Shown: positions 1 to 8,556, numbered from the stretch's first letter. The stretch is 64,000 nucleotides of DNA from an uncultured Lachnospiraceae bacterium (GCA_947625775.1 CANQPM010000007.1:124001-188000); one strand, 5' to 3'. The notes: generated by a model not told the origin, from the letters alone. Numbers and translations: made by a program.

Positions 1-1254
1 TCTCTTTACGCCAAGGAATTTTTTCGTAAATGCCAAGTCCTTCCTGCTGACCGCCGAAATCCAGCCCTCTACGGTATCGTTGTCATGCGTGCCCGTGTAA
101 ACCACACAGTTTTTCGGGTAATTATATGGAAGGTAATCGTTCTCCTCCCTCGAATCAAACGCGAACTGCAAAATCTTCATTCCTGGATATCCTGTCTTTT
201 TGACAAGCTTTAACACGCTCGGCGTAAGAAAGCCTAAATCCTCAGCAATAACCGCCTGATTGCCAAGCGTCTTTTTCATAGCCTCGAAAAGCTTGTAGCC
301 AGGTCCTTTTTTCCACTCGCCGTTCTCCGCCGTGTCGTCGCCGTAAGGCACTGACCAGTATTCGTCAAAGCCCCTGAAATGGTCGATGCGCACCACGTCA
401 TATATCTTGAAGCAGTACGCAAGGCGTCTCAGCCACCACGCAAAGCCCGTCTCCTCGTGGTAATCCCACCGATAAAGAGGATTGCCCCAGAGCTGTCCCG
501 TAGCTGAAAAAGAATCGGGCGGGCAGCCCGCCACGGCTGTCGGCACATTTTCCTCGTCAAGCTGGAAAAGCTCAGGGTTTGCCCAAGTGTCAGCGCTGTC
601 AAACGCCACATATATAGGTATATCCCCTATTATGCTTATGCCCTTTTTATTGGCGTATGCCTTCAGCTCGCCCCACTGCTTGGCGAAAAGATACTGCTGG
701 AAGCCGTAAAAAGATATTTCGCTGGAAAGCCTTTTCCCATACTCCGCCATAGCGTCAGGCCTGCGCAGCCTTATATCCTCGTCCCACTCTATCCATGAAA
801 CGCCGCCGAGTGAATCCTTGATTGCCATATACATAGCGTAATCCCTGATCCACTCCTTGTTCTCCTCCACAAATTCAAGATAGTCTGGTTTAGTCTTTAT
901 ATTAGCCCTCTCGTATGCTTTTCTGAGGAGCTTAAAGCGCGTATTGTAAATTTTTTCATAGTTTACCTTGTCAGGCTCGTCGCCGTAGTCAGCCTCCTCA
1001 CACTCCTCCTGCGTAAGAAGTCCCTCGTCAATTAGCGCGTCAAGGCTGATATAGTAAGGACTGCCCGCAAAGGTTGAAAAGGACTGGTATGGCGAATCGC
1101 CGTAGCCCGTAGGTCCGAGCGGCAGAATCTGCCACAGCGACTGTCCCGCGTCTGCAAGAAAATCAACAAAATCATATGCCTCCTTTGAAAAGCCGCCGAT
1201 TCCAAATCTTGACGGCAGGCTTGATATCGGCATCAAAACACCACATTTCCTCAT
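1..1254 (-). CDS. malQ: 4-alpha-glucanotransferase (amylomaltase), 3' end outside window
   Basis: GH77 amylomaltase, which transfers alpha-1,4-glucan segments between maltodextrins in the cytoplasm. The 418 visible codons run off the left edge. The N-terminal SSLPSRFGIG stretch and LWQILPLGPTGYGDSPYQ are hallmarks of the family. The catalytic residues can be placed by codon: nucleophile Asp291 in RIDHFRGF, acid/base Glu338 in AEDLG, and the transition-state Asp391 in GTHDND. The start chosen is ATG at 1254 (MRKCGVLMPISS); a second in-frame ATG seven codons later is possible. An operator-like palindrome and a promoter lie just upstream. It is transcribed separately from glgP, but both fit maltodextrin breakdown. 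Confidence 0.95.
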   Translation of the reverse strand, partial: MRKCGVLMPISSLPSRFGIGGFSKEAYDFVDFLADAGQSLWQILPLGPTGYGDSPYQSFSTFAGSPYYISLDALIDEGLLTQEECEEADYGDEPDKVNYEKIYNTRFKLLRKAYERANIKTKPDYLEFVEENKEWIRDYAMYMAIKDSLGGVSWIEWDEDIRLRRPDAMAEYGKRLSSEISFYGFQQYLFAKQWGELKAYANKKGISIIGDIPIYVAFDSADTWANPELFQLDEENVPTAVAGCPPDSFSATGQLWGNPLYRWDYHEETGFAWWLRRLAYCFKIYDVVRIDHFRGFDEYWSVPYGDDTAENGEWKKGPGYKLFEAMKKTLGNQAVIAEDLGFLTPSVLKLVKKTGYPGMKILQFAFDSREENDYLPYNYPKNCVVYTGTHDNDTVEGWISAVSRKDLAFTKKFLGVKR

Positions 1255-1391
1255 AAATATCCCCATTTCTGCGCTGCTCTTTATACAAAATCATACATAG
1301 ACTACAGCTTGCGCCAACAGCGCAGGCGCAAAGCCGTGCGTGAAAATCAGGTTTTCTTATGCGTATTCTAATGCATGTTTTTAACAAATCT

Positions 1392-1415
1392 GGTAACGTT
1401 TCCGAAAACGTTACC
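1392..1415. promoter_or_regulatory. LacI-family operator upstream of malQ
   Basis: A 24-bp near-perfect palindrome whose arms are GGTAACGTTT and AAACGTTACC, with AACGTT at the core of each half. It lies about 140 bp before the malQ start and downstream of the best promoter match, so a bound repressor would act as a roadblock. The LacI-type gene at 4296-5285 is the obvious candidate regulator (inference), since its own promoter region carries AACGTT-centred palindromes. Confidence 0.75.
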
Positions 1416-1431
1416 ATTACTTGCTACTATT

Positions 1432-1460
1432 ATGTTACCATTACGCCGATATAATTACAA
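1432..1460 (-). promoter_or_regulatory. Candidate malQ promoter
   Basis: On the minus strand TTGTAA (1455-1460) and TAACAT (1432-1437) are separated by 17 bp. This is a moderate sigma-A match 17 bp upstream of the 1392-1415 palindrome. Confidence 0.4.
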
Positions 1461-1553
1461 TATACAATAATACTGGAAAAATACCGAATTTTTTTATAAT
1501 ATTTGCACAAGTCTCTTTACTTTGGCTGCAATATTTATTAATCAATGAAACTC

Positions 1554-1653
1554 AGGGCTGCCGCAATAAGTATTACACATACAAGATATGATATTGTGTC
1601 TGAATTAAATAATGCCATATCTTGTGCTTATATTCCTTATTGCGACAGCCCCT
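1554..1653 (-). repeat. About 100-bp hairpin repeat, copy 1 of 3
   Basis: Imperfect inverted repeat. The left arm begins AGGGCTGCCGCAATAAG and the right arm is the complement, ending CTTATTGCGACAGCCCCT; complementarity continues inward through CAAGATATG. Read on the minus strand, its loop and 3' arm align with copy 3 (42803-42900). It sits downstream of the minus-strand glgP gene, beyond that gene's own terminator-like hairpin. No ORF lies inside it. Confidence 0.8.
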
Positions 1654-1762
1654 ATCAGCCTGAGACTCGCTCCGCTAGTCATTAGTTTGCTGCACAGCAG
1701 AACTGCGGGGAATTTACCCCGAAAGATTAAATCAGTCCTTTGCATTATTATTGCCATGCGCA

Positions 1763-1799
1763 TTAAACGGCGGCGGAAAACCTCACCGTCGCCGTTTAA
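1763..1799 (-). terminator. Terminator-like hairpin after glgP
   Basis: Stem TTAAACGGCG / CGCCGTTTAA with a 17-nt spacer, 20 bp past the glgP stop codon. There is no strong T-run, so termination strength is uncertain. Confidence 0.55.
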
Positions 1800-1819
1800 T
1801 AAAAATATTACTATACATT

Positions 1820-4090
1820 TTAGTTAAGCTTCCAGATGTCCCTGTTGTACTCCGCGATTGTCCTGTCTGATGAGAAAAAGCCTGCCTTTGCGATATTTAC
1901 AAGCATCATGCGTTTCCATTTCTCCTCATTCCTGTAGTCCTCAAACATGCGATCCTTTGTCGCGATATAGTCTTCGAGGTCAAGCAGCGTCATAAACCAG
2001 TCCTTGTTGATAAGCTCCTTTTGAAGCCTTACAAGACGCTCCTTGTTTCCTGCAAGCAGCGCGGGCTTGCTTGTGATAAAGTCAACCGCCTCTCTTATAA
2101 CCTTGCTGCCTTTGTAGTAGTCCTTCGCCACATAATCAGCCTTTGCGTAATGCTCAATAACCTGCTCTGACTTTTCGCCAAAGATGTAAATATTGTCGTC
2201 GCCTACAAGCTCATGAATTTCCACGTTCGCGCCGTCGCTTGTTCCGAGCGTCACAGCGCCGTTGAGCATAAATTTCATGTTGCCCGTGCCGCTTGCCTCC
2301 TTTGAAGCGAGTGAAATCTGCTCTGAAATGTCGCAGGCGGGGATAAGCTTTTCAGCGTAGCTTACGTTATAATTTTCAACCATTACGACCTTCATGTAGT
2401 CCTTTACGTCGGGATCGTTGTTCACTATCTCCTCCAATACAAGGAGCAGGTGTATGATGTCCTGCGCTATCGTGTATGCAGGAGCAGCCTTTGCGCCGAA
2501 GATAAATGTAATCGGCGTAGAAGGCTTTTTGCCGCCCTTGATTTCAAGGTACTTGTGTATGATGTAGAGCGCGTTCATCTGCTGGCGCTTGTACTCGTGA
2601 AGCCTCTTTATCTGGACATCAAAGATTGAATCAGGGTTAATCTCCTGCCCTTCATTTTCCTTGATGTACTTGGCAAGCTCGGATTTCTTTTCCTTCTTGA
2701 TTGCCTTTATCTTGGACAAAAGCGCCTCGTCGTCAATGTGCTGCATAAGCTTTTCAAGCTCCGCCGCGTCCTTCTTGTAGCCGTCGCCTATAGCATTTGA
2801 AATGCAAGCCGCAAGCTCCCTGTTGCACGAAAGCAGCCATCTTCTGAAGGTGATGCCGTTCGTCTTGTTGTTGAATTTTTCAGGATAAAGCTTGTAAAAA
2901 TGATTGAGCTCGCTGTTCTTCAAAATCTCCGTGTGGATAGCCGCCACGCCGTTTACCGAAAAACCATAGTGGATATCTATGTGCGCCATATGAACTCTTT
3001 CATTCTTGTCTATAATCTGCACTGCCTCCTCAGAATGCTTAACTGCCACGCGCCTGTCAAGCTCCTTGATGATAGGCATAAGCTGTGGCACAACCTTCTC
3101 GAGATACTCGACAGGCCATTTTTCGAGCGCCTCCGCAAGTATTGTGTGGTTTGTGTACGCGCAGGTCTTGCTTACGACGTCAATAGCTTCGTCCATGCTA
3201 AAGCCCTCCTGCTCCGTAAGGATTCGGATAAGCTCAGGGATAACCATTGTCGGATGCGTATCATTAATCTGGATAACGGCGTGCTCATTGAGCTTGTGAA
3301 GGTCGTAGCCATTGTCCTTCATCTCCTTTAAAATAAGCTGTGCGCCGTTGCATACCATAAAATACTGCTGGTAAATGCGGAGCTGCTGCCCTGCCTCGTC
3401 TGAATCGTCAGGATAGAGGAAAAGCGTAAGATTTTTTTCAATGTTTTCCTTATTAAAGTCTATGCCGTCCTCTACTATGCTCTCATCAACCGTCTCTATG
3501 TCAAATAAATGCAGCTTGTTTACGCCCTGCTCATATCCTACTACGTCAATGTCGTACAGCCTTGACATAACCTTTCTATTGCCAAAGTAAACAGGGAAGG
3601 AAATGTCTGTCTTTGTCAGCCACGACTGCTCCTCAATCCAGTCATTTTTCTCAGCCGTCTGCTGCCTGTCCTTAAATACCTGCTTGAAAAGCCCGAAGTG
3701 GTAGTTAAGACCTATGCCGTCGCCCGCAAGTCCAAGGCTTGCAATCGAGTCAAGAAAGCACGCCGCCAGCCTGCCAAGCCCGCCGTTGCCAAGCGAAGGC
3801 TCTGGCTCTATCTCCTCGATAACGCTAAGCGACTTGCCCTCCTCCTTCAAAGCCTGCTCCAGCTCGTCATATATGCCAAGATTTATCAGGTTGTTTGACA
3901 ACAGCTTGCCGATAAGAAACTCCGCTGAAATGTAGTAAACCTTTTTCGTGCCCTTAATCTGTCCCTTGCTGCTCATCATGTCCTTTGTCATGTTGAGAAC
4001 TGCAAAATAAAGCTGCCTGTCATCAAGTTCTTTGATGGCTTTGCCATACATTTTCTGCGCCACTGCCTCAAGATTCGTCTTTACGCTCAT
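1820..4090 (-). CDS. glgP: Glycogen/maltodextrin phosphorylase
   Basis: GT35 alpha-glucan phosphorylase of 756 aa, releasing glucose-1-phosphate from glycogen or maltodextrin. The PLP-binding signature [14 protein letters not shown] is at about residues 598-610 with Lys606 as the Schiff-base lysine. [20 protein letters not shown] near 96-115 is also diagnostic. Length is close to the shorter bacterial forms (about 750-850). The start at 4090 has AGAGGT upstream. It is flanked by malQ and a LacI-type regulator on the same strand, forming a glucan-utilisation cluster. A palindrome lies 65-81 bp upstream. GlgP and MalP cannot be told apart from sequence alone. Confidence 0.95.
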   Translation of the reverse strand: MSVKTNLEAVAQKMYGKAIKELDDRQLYFAVLNMTKDMMSSKGQIKGTKKVYYISAEFLIGKLLSNNLINLGIYDELEQALKEEGKSLSVIEEIEPEPSLGNGGLGRLAACFLDSIASLGLAGDGIGLNYHFGLFKQVFKDRQQTAEKNDWIEEQSWLTKTDISFPVYFGNRKVMSRLYDIDVVGYEQGVNKLHLFDIETVDESIVEDGIDFNKENIEKNLTLFLYPDDSDEAGQQLRIYQQYFMVCNGAQLILKEMKDNGYDLHKLNEHAVIQINDTHPTMVIPELIRILTEQEGFSMDEAIDVVSKTCAYTNHTILAEALEKWPVEYLEKVVPQLMPIIKELDRRVAVKHSEEAVQIIDKNERVHMAHIDIHYGFSVNGVAAIHTEILKNSELNHFYKLYPEKFNNKTNGITFRRWLLSCNRELAACISNAIGDGYKKDAAELEKLMQHIDDEALLSKIKAIKKEKKSELAKYIKENEGQEINPDSIFDVQIKRLHEYKRQQMNALYIIHKYLEIKGGKKPSTPITFIFGAKAAPAYTIAQDIIHLLLVLEEIVNNDPDVKDYMKVVMVENYNVSYAEKLIPACDISEQISLASKEASGTGNMKFMLNGAVTLGTSDGANVEIHELVGDDNIYIFGEKSEQVIEHYAKADYVAKDYYKGSKVIREAVDFITSKPALLAGNKERLVRLQKELINKDWFMTLLDLEDYIATKDRMFEDYRNEEKWKRMMLVNIAKAGFFSSDRTIAEYNRDIWKLN

Positions 4091-4154
4091 TTTTTACCTC
4101 TTTCCGCGCATTCTGCGCTTTTTGCTTATATTATTTTTACCAAATTGAAGCCTT

Positions 4155-4171
4155 ATGAAACAAAATTTCAT
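4155..4171. promoter_or_regulatory. Palindrome upstream of glgP
   Basis: ATGAAA-N5-TTTCAT, a perfect 6-bp inverted repeat 65 bp before the glgP start codon. It could be an operator; no regulator is assigned. Confidence 0.3.
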
Positions 4172-4295
4172 GAAAATCCGTCTATCATCTCCGCCTTCTG
4201 GTTTGCGTATCCGCCCACAATCGTCTTAGTATAATCTCACCCCGTCAATGTGAATATCCGCTCGCAATCGTTTTTAACACACTGCGGCAATCCGC

Positions 4296-5285
4296 TTATG
4301 ATATGACATCAAGATACTTTATCCTGATAAGCTCGTGCGGCATTATTATCTCCCTGCCGCTTTCGCCCTCCATAAGCCGTGAAAGCTCCTCGACTGCGCC
4401 TGCGGCTATGCTGCTGAAATCCTGCTTTACGGTATGCATCTGCTTGCCAGCGTAACCCATAAGGCTCACTCCGTCAAATCCGCATACTGGGCGGTATATG
4501 TCCATATCTATCAGCGCCTTCATAGCGCCTATCGCCATCAGGTCTGAGGCGCATATTATCGCGTCTTTGTTTTTGGCGTACTGCATTGTGAGCTTCCTTG
4601 CCTCGAGCTCGCTGAAATTTCCTGTCCTTATAAAGACTGTAAGCCCGAGCTCATCGGCAAGCTGTCTTATGCCCTTTAGCCTTTCCTCTGACACATAGCC
4701 GTTTTTCTTGCCTGCTATATATAATATTTTTCTGCTTCCGCTTTCAAGTACAAATTTTTTTGCCACCTCATACTGTGCTTTCGCGTTGTCAATATGGACA
4801 CTGGAGGTATTTGCGTCTACGCCTGGAGCATCTATAAGCACTGACTTGAATTTGCCGCTTTTGACAAGCTTGTAAATTGCCTTGTCGTGCTTTGACAGCC
4901 CGCATATTATCAGCCCTTCTATGCTCTGCGACTGGAAATAGCGTATCATCTCGTCTACGCTCATCTCCTGTATCATGGTGAAAAATACCGTGATTATATC
5001 GAGCCCCAGCTCCTTCGCCTTATTGATTGCGCCTATGATGTACTGCATGGGGATTTCGTCTACGCTCTGCGCATGCTTATCCATATCGAGCACCAGAGCC
5101 AGCCGTCCTGTCTTTTTTGAGGACAGGGCTGACGCTATGGAATTTGGCACGAAGCCAAGCTCCTCTATTGCCGCATTTACCTTTTCCCGCGTCTTTGCGC
5201 TGACATTGGGATAATGGTTCAGCACCTTTGAAACTGTAGAGATGGCAACTCCTGCCCGCTTTGCTACATCTCTGATTGAAACCAA
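4296..5285 (-). CDS. LacI-family transcriptional regulator (likely maltodextrin regulator)
   Basis: LacI/GalR-type repressor, 329 aa from the start chosen here. The N-terminal helix-turn-helix reads VSIRDVAKRAGVAISTVSKVLN, followed by the hinge (residues about 45-60) and a periplasmic-binding-protein-like effector domain. The start is taken as TTG at 5285 because AAAGGTGG lies 8 nt before it and the protein then begins at the usual family position; a GTG four codons upstream (5297) overlaps that Shine-Dalgarno site. Twin GAAAACGTTTTC palindromes lie about 90-110 bp upstream, suggesting autoregulation. The position beside glgP and malQ suggests it controls alpha-glucan genes (inference). Confidence 0.9.
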   Translation of the reverse strand: MVSIRDVAKRAGVAISTVSKVLNHYPNVSAKTREKVNAAIEELGFVPNSIASALSSKKTGRLALVLDMDKHAQSVDEIPMQYIIGAINKAKELGLDIITVFFTMIQEMSVDEMIRYFQSQSIEGLIICGLSKHDKAIYKLVKSGKFKSVLIDAPGVDANTSSVHIDNAKAQYEVAKKFVLESGSRKILYIAGKKNGYVSEERLKGIRQLADELGLTVFIRTGNFSELEARKLTMQYAKNKDAIICASDLMAIGAMKALIDMDIYRPVCGFDGVSLMGYAGKQMHTVKQDFSSIAAGAVEELSRLMEGESGREIIMPHELIRIKYLDVIS

Positions 5286-5370
5286 AATTTTTACCACCTT
5301 TGCGGTTTTATTTTTTTGACTGAATTTTATGTCGGGGGTATATTTTTTGCCGTATGTGTCTGAGTTGTTG

Positions 5371-5396
5371 GAAAACGTTTTCAGGAAAACGTTTTC
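5371..5396. promoter_or_regulatory. Twin LacI-type operators upstream of the regulator gene
   Basis: Two perfect 12-bp palindromes GAAAACGTTTTC at 5371-5382 and 5385-5396, separated by AG. The AACGTT core is shared with the malQ operator. Centre-to-centre spacing is 14 bp, so two dimers would sit on nearly adjacent helical turns. Confidence 0.8.
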
Positions 5397-5470
5397 TTAA
5401 TGATATAACATAAAATTGGTTTTGTCTAGGGGGTTTTGAAAAATTTTTGTGAAAAAATTGGCTGAAGGAC

Positions 5471-5695
5471 GAAGGCGGTCAGCAGTGGTGCGGTCGGACG
5501 AGGCGAAAACAGCGTATTTCCTAATACAATGGATATACGTGTTCTAATGAGGACGAGGTCGGCGCTAGTCGCCATCCGTGGCTCCGAGCGTCTCAATTTG
5601 CCGTCCGGGCAAATTGACCTCTGGTGTTCTTGCCATTGTATAAGGAAATACGCTGTTTCCGCCTATGCCCTCCCACACCACTGCTGACCACCTTC
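5471..5695 (-). repeat. Long foldback element, copy A (225 bp)
   Basis: Inverted arms at 5471-5531 and 5634-5695, both reading GGTCAGCAGTGGTG in the outer part and ending in CGTATTTCC-TATACAATG next to the centre. In between, on the minus strand, are hairpin I (CAATTTGCC, loop CGGA(C), GGCAAATTG) and hairpin II (GCCA, loop CGGA, TGGC inside an ACGCT/AGCG outer stem). The central 100 nt is nearly identical to copy B in reverse orientation. The outer arm sequence is particular to this copy yet self-complementary. Confidence 0.85.
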
Positions 5696-5822
5696 TGGGT
5701 ATTTTCTGCCTTGTGCCGCTGCTGGTGTTTTCTGGGTATTTTCTGCCCTGTACCGCTGTTGGCGCTTTCTGGGTATTTTCTGCCATGTATCACTACTGAC
5801 CGCCTTTTAGGTATTTTCTACA
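5693..5822. repeat. 37-bp tandem repeat abutting foldback copy A
   Basis: Units start at 5693, 5730, 5767 and 5804 (last one partial), each opening with TTCTGGGTATTTTCTGCC or a close variant and continuing with a diverged CTG-rich half. The first unit begins inside the last bases of the foldback arm, so the array seems to have grown from the element's edge. Reading frames through it are repetitive and not credible genes. Confidence 0.85.
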
Positions 5823-5986
5823 TTTTACTTTTTGTATTTTTACTTGTATATTGTTTTTCAAAAACTATTATCGATAATGAATATATTTGATATATATTAA
5901 ATAATCAAATATGATTGTACTTTTGTACAAAACACAGATTTTGTTCAAAATTCAAAAACATAAACGAAAAAACAAAAAGAGAGCAA

Positions 5987-6031
5987 ATGGTAGATACACA
6001 TAAAACAGTATCAACCAACAAGCTGAAATAA
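5987..6031 (+). CDS. Possible 14-aa leader peptide
   Basis: ATG at 5987 opens a 14-codon frame (MVDTHKTVSTNKLK) preceded by an AGAGAG purine stretch and followed after 25 nt by a strong hairpin-plus-T-run. The layout resembles a leader peptide and attenuator, but no plus-strand gene follows; the next genes are on the other strand. It may be what is left of an attenuated gene brought in and then lost. Low confidence that it is translated. Confidence 0.25.
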   Translation: MVDTHKTVSTNKLK

Positions 6032-6056
6032 GGTAGCTGCCGTACAGGGTGCAGAG

Positions 6057-6098
6057 AAAGACGAGTGGAAAGCGATTGCTTTTTGCCCGTCTTTTTCT
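6057..6098 (+). terminator. Intrinsic terminator / attenuator-like hairpin
   Basis: Nested stem AAAGACG ... AAAGC-GATT-GCTTT ... CGTCTTT followed by TTCTTT. Strong on the plus strand and weaker on the minus strand. Confidence 0.65.
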
Positions 6099-6152
6099 TT
6101 GCCTGTTACACAATAAACGCCCATTTTTGAGGGTAGACGTATAAAACCTTTA

Positions 6153-6350
6153 TTATATATTGTCTGAATTAAGATGAAGTCCCATTTTTGTAAATGCCAT
6201 ATATCCCTTTTCCGTAATTCTATATACTGTTTTTTTGCTTTCTTCTAATTCAATCCAACCATTCGAAATATAAAGCTTTAATAAAGCCGCACCTAAGTTT
6301 CCACCCAAATGGTCATAGCACTTTTTTCCGTAATGTTTTTTAGAATACAT
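6153..6350 (-). CDS. C-terminal fragment of an ArsR-like regulator (winged-helix protein)
   Basis: Small 65-aa protein from the ATG at 6350. That start is chosen because GAGGGAG, which forms the last codons of the upstream gene, sits 6 nt before it. KKCYDHLGGNLGAALLKLYI and the following YRITEKGYMAF resemble the C-terminal segment of longer ArsR-type regulators (typical form RTCYDHLAG, then GW and YRLT). The N-terminal helix-turn-helix of those proteins is absent. It is therefore either a stand-alone module or a truncated regulator. It overlaps the stop of the decarboxylase-like gene, so translation is probably coupled. Confidence 0.55.
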   Translation of the reverse strand: MYSKKHYGKKCYDHLGGNLGAALLKLYISNGWIELEESKKTVYRITEKGYMAFTKMGLHLNSDNI

Positions 6351-6351
6351 A

Positions 6352-6690
6352 TTATTCTCCCTCATCAAAAGCTAAGAGTGCAATTTCTAAAGCGTCAACT
6401 ACCGCAAGCCCTACTGCGGGGAGTCCAACTAAAACTGCACTTTTTATTTCCTCTTTTGTTGCTCCCATCTTTTTGGCAGACATTACATGAAACTTTAACC
6501 CACTAATCATTCTTGTTGCAGAAAGAACAGAGATATAAGCAAGCTCGTGCGTTTTTGGGTCTAAAACACTTTCTTGCGACAGTTTCATAGCCATACTCAT
6601 GTATGCTTTTCCAATGTTAGAAGTTTCAGTCATAAACATTTGAAATCCTCCAGAAGTTTTATCCATAGACTGTTGATAATTATTTTCCAT
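6352..6690 (-). CDS. Carboxymuconolactone decarboxylase family protein (AhpD-like fold)
   Basis: 112 aa from the ATG at 6690, which has GGAGGAG 7 nt upstream; an upstream in-frame start at 6726 lacks such a site. The core LAYISVLSATRMISGLKFHV followed by AKKMGATKEEI and GLPAVG is the CMD/AhpD helical signature. The CxxC redox pair of true AhpD is missing: the usual Cys positions hold Met and Ser. A peroxidase-linked role is therefore unlikely and the function is open. It forms a two-gene unit with the ArsR-like fragment; a PadR regulator lies upstream on the same strand. Confidence 0.8.
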   Translation of the reverse strand: MENNYQQSMDKTSGGFQMFMTETSNIGKAYMSMAMKLSQESVLDPKTHELAYISVLSATRMISGLKFHVMSAKKMGATKEEIKSAVLVGLPAVGLAVVDALEIALLAFDEGE

Positions 6691-6921
6691 TGTATTCTCC
6701 TCCATTAGATTATTCTGTAAAATCATTTGATGTGTTATCTATTTTCTTAATATCAACTATGTGGAATTTTTTACTTTAATCAAACATTCCTGCTTACATA
6801 ATTGACTGTTAATTTCCCGCTGCATGCGCTTTAAATTGACCCGCGGCTCGGCTACCTCTCATACAATCCAATCCAAAAAGGGGACAAACAAAACTGTTAA
6901 GCTACTTTTTGCAGTCATGCT

Positions 6922-7449
6922 CTAATCATTTCTATATTCTTTTTCAAAAGTATCTATCCACTCTAAAAGAGCATTATAGAGAAGCTGTTGCTGATCGAAA
7001 ATTGTTTTGCCGACAAGTGGCAAATACGAATAATATTCCTCCGCATATTCTTTGTTCGTTTGCTTAGAAATAGTAATACTGTTGCGTAATTGAGCAACTA
7101 AACCCATTGCCTTTTGTTTGTCCAACCTGTTAAGATTTGCAATCACCACATTAAAATCAAATAACAATGGCACTTGTTGATTTACAAAATCATTCATAAG
7201 CTGCTCAAAATAAGCGCGCCCCTTATCTGTAATCGAGTATATTGCCTTATCAGCAAATTTTTCACCTTTAACAACGTCGCTTTTCAGATACCCTTGATCC
7301 GCAAGTTTTATAACTTTTCGATAAATTGAGGGAACACTAATCTTTGTCCATCTCGAAAAATGATGATAATCTACATCCTTCTGAATGTCGTATGCGCTCT
7401 GGGATTTTTCTATTACCATGCCAAGTATGGCTAAATCTATTGATGACAT
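6922..7449 (-). CDS. PadR-family transcriptional regulator
   Basis: 175 aa. The ATG at 7449 is preferred over the upstream start at 7506 because GGAGGCG sits 6 nt before it and the protein then starts at the family's normal position (MSSIDLAILGMV). The N-terminal winged helix has YDIQKDV, SIYRKVIKLADQGYL and YSITDKGRAYFEQL, followed by a helical C-terminal PadR dimerisation domain. A perfect 9-1-9 palindrome lies 32-50 bp upstream of the start and is a likely autoregulatory operator. Its target may be the adjacent decarboxylase-like gene (inference from position only). Confidence 0.88.
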   Translation of the reverse strand: MSSIDLAILGMVIEKSQSAYDIQKDVDYHHFSRWTKISVPSIYRKVIKLADQGYLKSDVVKGEKFADKAIYSITDKGRAYFEQLMNDFVNQQVPLLFDFNVVIANLNRLDKQKAMGLVAQLRNSITISKQTNKEYAEEYYSYLPLVGKTIFDQQQLLYNALLEWIDTFEKEYRND

Positions 7450-7480
7450 ATCTACGCCTCCGTTTTTACTATCTTTAATA

Positions 7481-7499
7481 TTACTATTATTAATAGTAA
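7481..7499. promoter_or_regulatory. Operator-like palindrome of the PadR gene
   Basis: TTACTATTA-T-TAATAGTAA, a perfect 19-bp inverted repeat. PadR-type regulators commonly bind AT-rich palindromes containing an ACTAT...ATAGT pattern at their own promoters. Confidence 0.7.
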
Positions 7500-7515
7500 A
7501 AGTCAAGAGGAATGA

Positions 7516-7870
7516 TTAAAATAAAAACGGAAAGTACATTTGCAGATGTATATGCAAATACAGACTATCTATCCTCGCAGTCTTTGAAGCTTGTAAGGAT
7601 TTTTTCCCGGCTTTGACATTTACACACCTTTTCCGTTGCAAGAAGTAAAGAGAGGTTTCTGAAAAATTTTCCTCTGCCTTTTGCAAAATCGCCCTGCGCA
7701 GTGGCATAGATAGTGAGAGGAATTTCAGAGATTTTGGGACACTTTCCAACAAGCTAAAGCCTACAAAACGAAAAAACTTATGCTGTTTTATGAGCGCTGC
7801 CCTAAAATTACACTTGCTTTTTCTAAAAAACACAAAAATCCCCACCACAAAGACGGCACCCCAACACCCA
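7516..7870 (-). other. Gene-poor stretch with one doubtful ORF
   Basis: A 110-codon open frame at 7516-7848 has no recognisable domain, no Shine-Dalgarno site before its start and a composition heavy in Phe, Leu, Arg and Lys. It ends against the PadR promoter region. I regard it as probably non-coding and see nothing else convincing in this stretch. Confidence 0.3.
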
Positions 7871-8102
7871 GAAACCGCTTAGATATGTCTGCTGCGCATG
7901 CCTAGGCTGTGGAGGGGCGGATTTTCTTATACAATGATAAGTAACCAGAGGGCGATTTGCCCGGACGGCAAATCGAGGCGCTCGGAGCCACGGATGGCGA
8001 CTAGCGCCGACCTCGTCCTCATTAGAGTACCTATATTCATTGTATTAGAAAATCCGCCCCTCCACAGCCTCGCATGCAAAGCAGACATATCTAAGCGGTT
8101 TC
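7871..8102 (+). repeat. Long foldback element, copy B (232 bp)
   Basis: Arms at 7871-7936 and 8038-8102 are complementary over 65-66 bp with few mismatches (outer GAAACCGCTTAGATATGTCTG, inner GGATTTTCT-ATACAATG). The centre holds hairpin I CGATTTGCC-CGGA(C)-GGCAAATCG and hairpin II GGCGCT ... GCCA-CGGA-TGGC ... AGCGCC. Compared with copies A and C, hairpin I has an A:T to G:C change on both sides of the stem. It lies downstream of the cheY-like gene and contains no convincing ORF. Confidence 0.9.
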
Positions 8103-8135
8103 GTCCTGTTTTAAATCCCCTCCACACACATAACA

Positions 8136-8176
8136 AAAAGCCCCTCCAAACCGCTCCCCACGGTCCAGAGGGACTT
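8136..8176 (-). terminator. Terminator of the cheY-like gene
   Basis: On the minus strand AAGTCCCTC pairs with GGAGGGGCTT, followed by TTTTTG, 18 bp beyond the stop codon. Confidence 0.7.
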
Positions 8177-8193
8177 CCACATCTTCTCTAAAG

Positions 8194-8556
8194 CTATCTC
8201 GACATAACCTTATCAATCGCCGCAATCAACCTATCCTCCACAAACGGCTTGACAATAAAGTCCTTCGCCCCATATTGGATAGTCTGCGCCACCATAGCCT
8301 GCTGCCCCATAGCCGAACAGATAATGACCTTTGCCGTCGGCTGGATTTCCTTAATCCTCCTAAGCGCCTCGACGCCATTCATCTCTGGCATAGTAATGTC
8401 AAGCAGCACTACGTCTGGCTTAAATTCGATGAACTTCTTGACCGCCTCGACACCATTTTCAGCCTCAGCAATCACTGTATGTCCGTGCGGCTCAATCATC
8501 TTTTTAATAGTCATACGCATAAACGCCGCATCATCAACCACCAAAATCCTAGCCAT
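8194..8556 (-). CDS. CheY-like single-domain response regulator
   Basis: 120-aa receiver domain with no output domain. The acidic pocket is Asp8-Asp9, the phospho-acceptor Asp53 in DVVLLDITMP, with Ser81 and Lys103 in the usual positions. The GQQAMVAQTIQYGAKDFIVKPF region is typical of CheY or of chemotaxis-type adaptors in Clostridia. GGTGGAG lies upstream of the ATG. No kinase, chemotaxis or flagellar genes are adjacent, so it is an orphan here. It is followed by a good terminator and then foldback copy B. Confidence 0.9.
   Translation of the reverse strand: MARILVVDDAAFMRMTIKKMIEPHGHTVIAEAENGVEAVKKFIEFKPDVVLLDITMPEMNGVEALRRIKEIQPTAKVIICSAMGQQAMVAQTIQYGAKDFIVKPFVEDRLIAAIDKVMSR

Noticed and set aside
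5565-5793. Repetitive open frames (GRKYPE-type repeats) on the minus strand
   Set aside because: They arise from the 37-bp tandem repeat and the foldback arm; the same repeats are open in two frames, which shows they are by-products of the DNA repeat.
7516-7848. 110-codon open frame on the minus strand
   Set aside because: No Shine-Dalgarno site, no domain, and odd composition; listed only as a doubtful ORF within an otherwise empty stretch.
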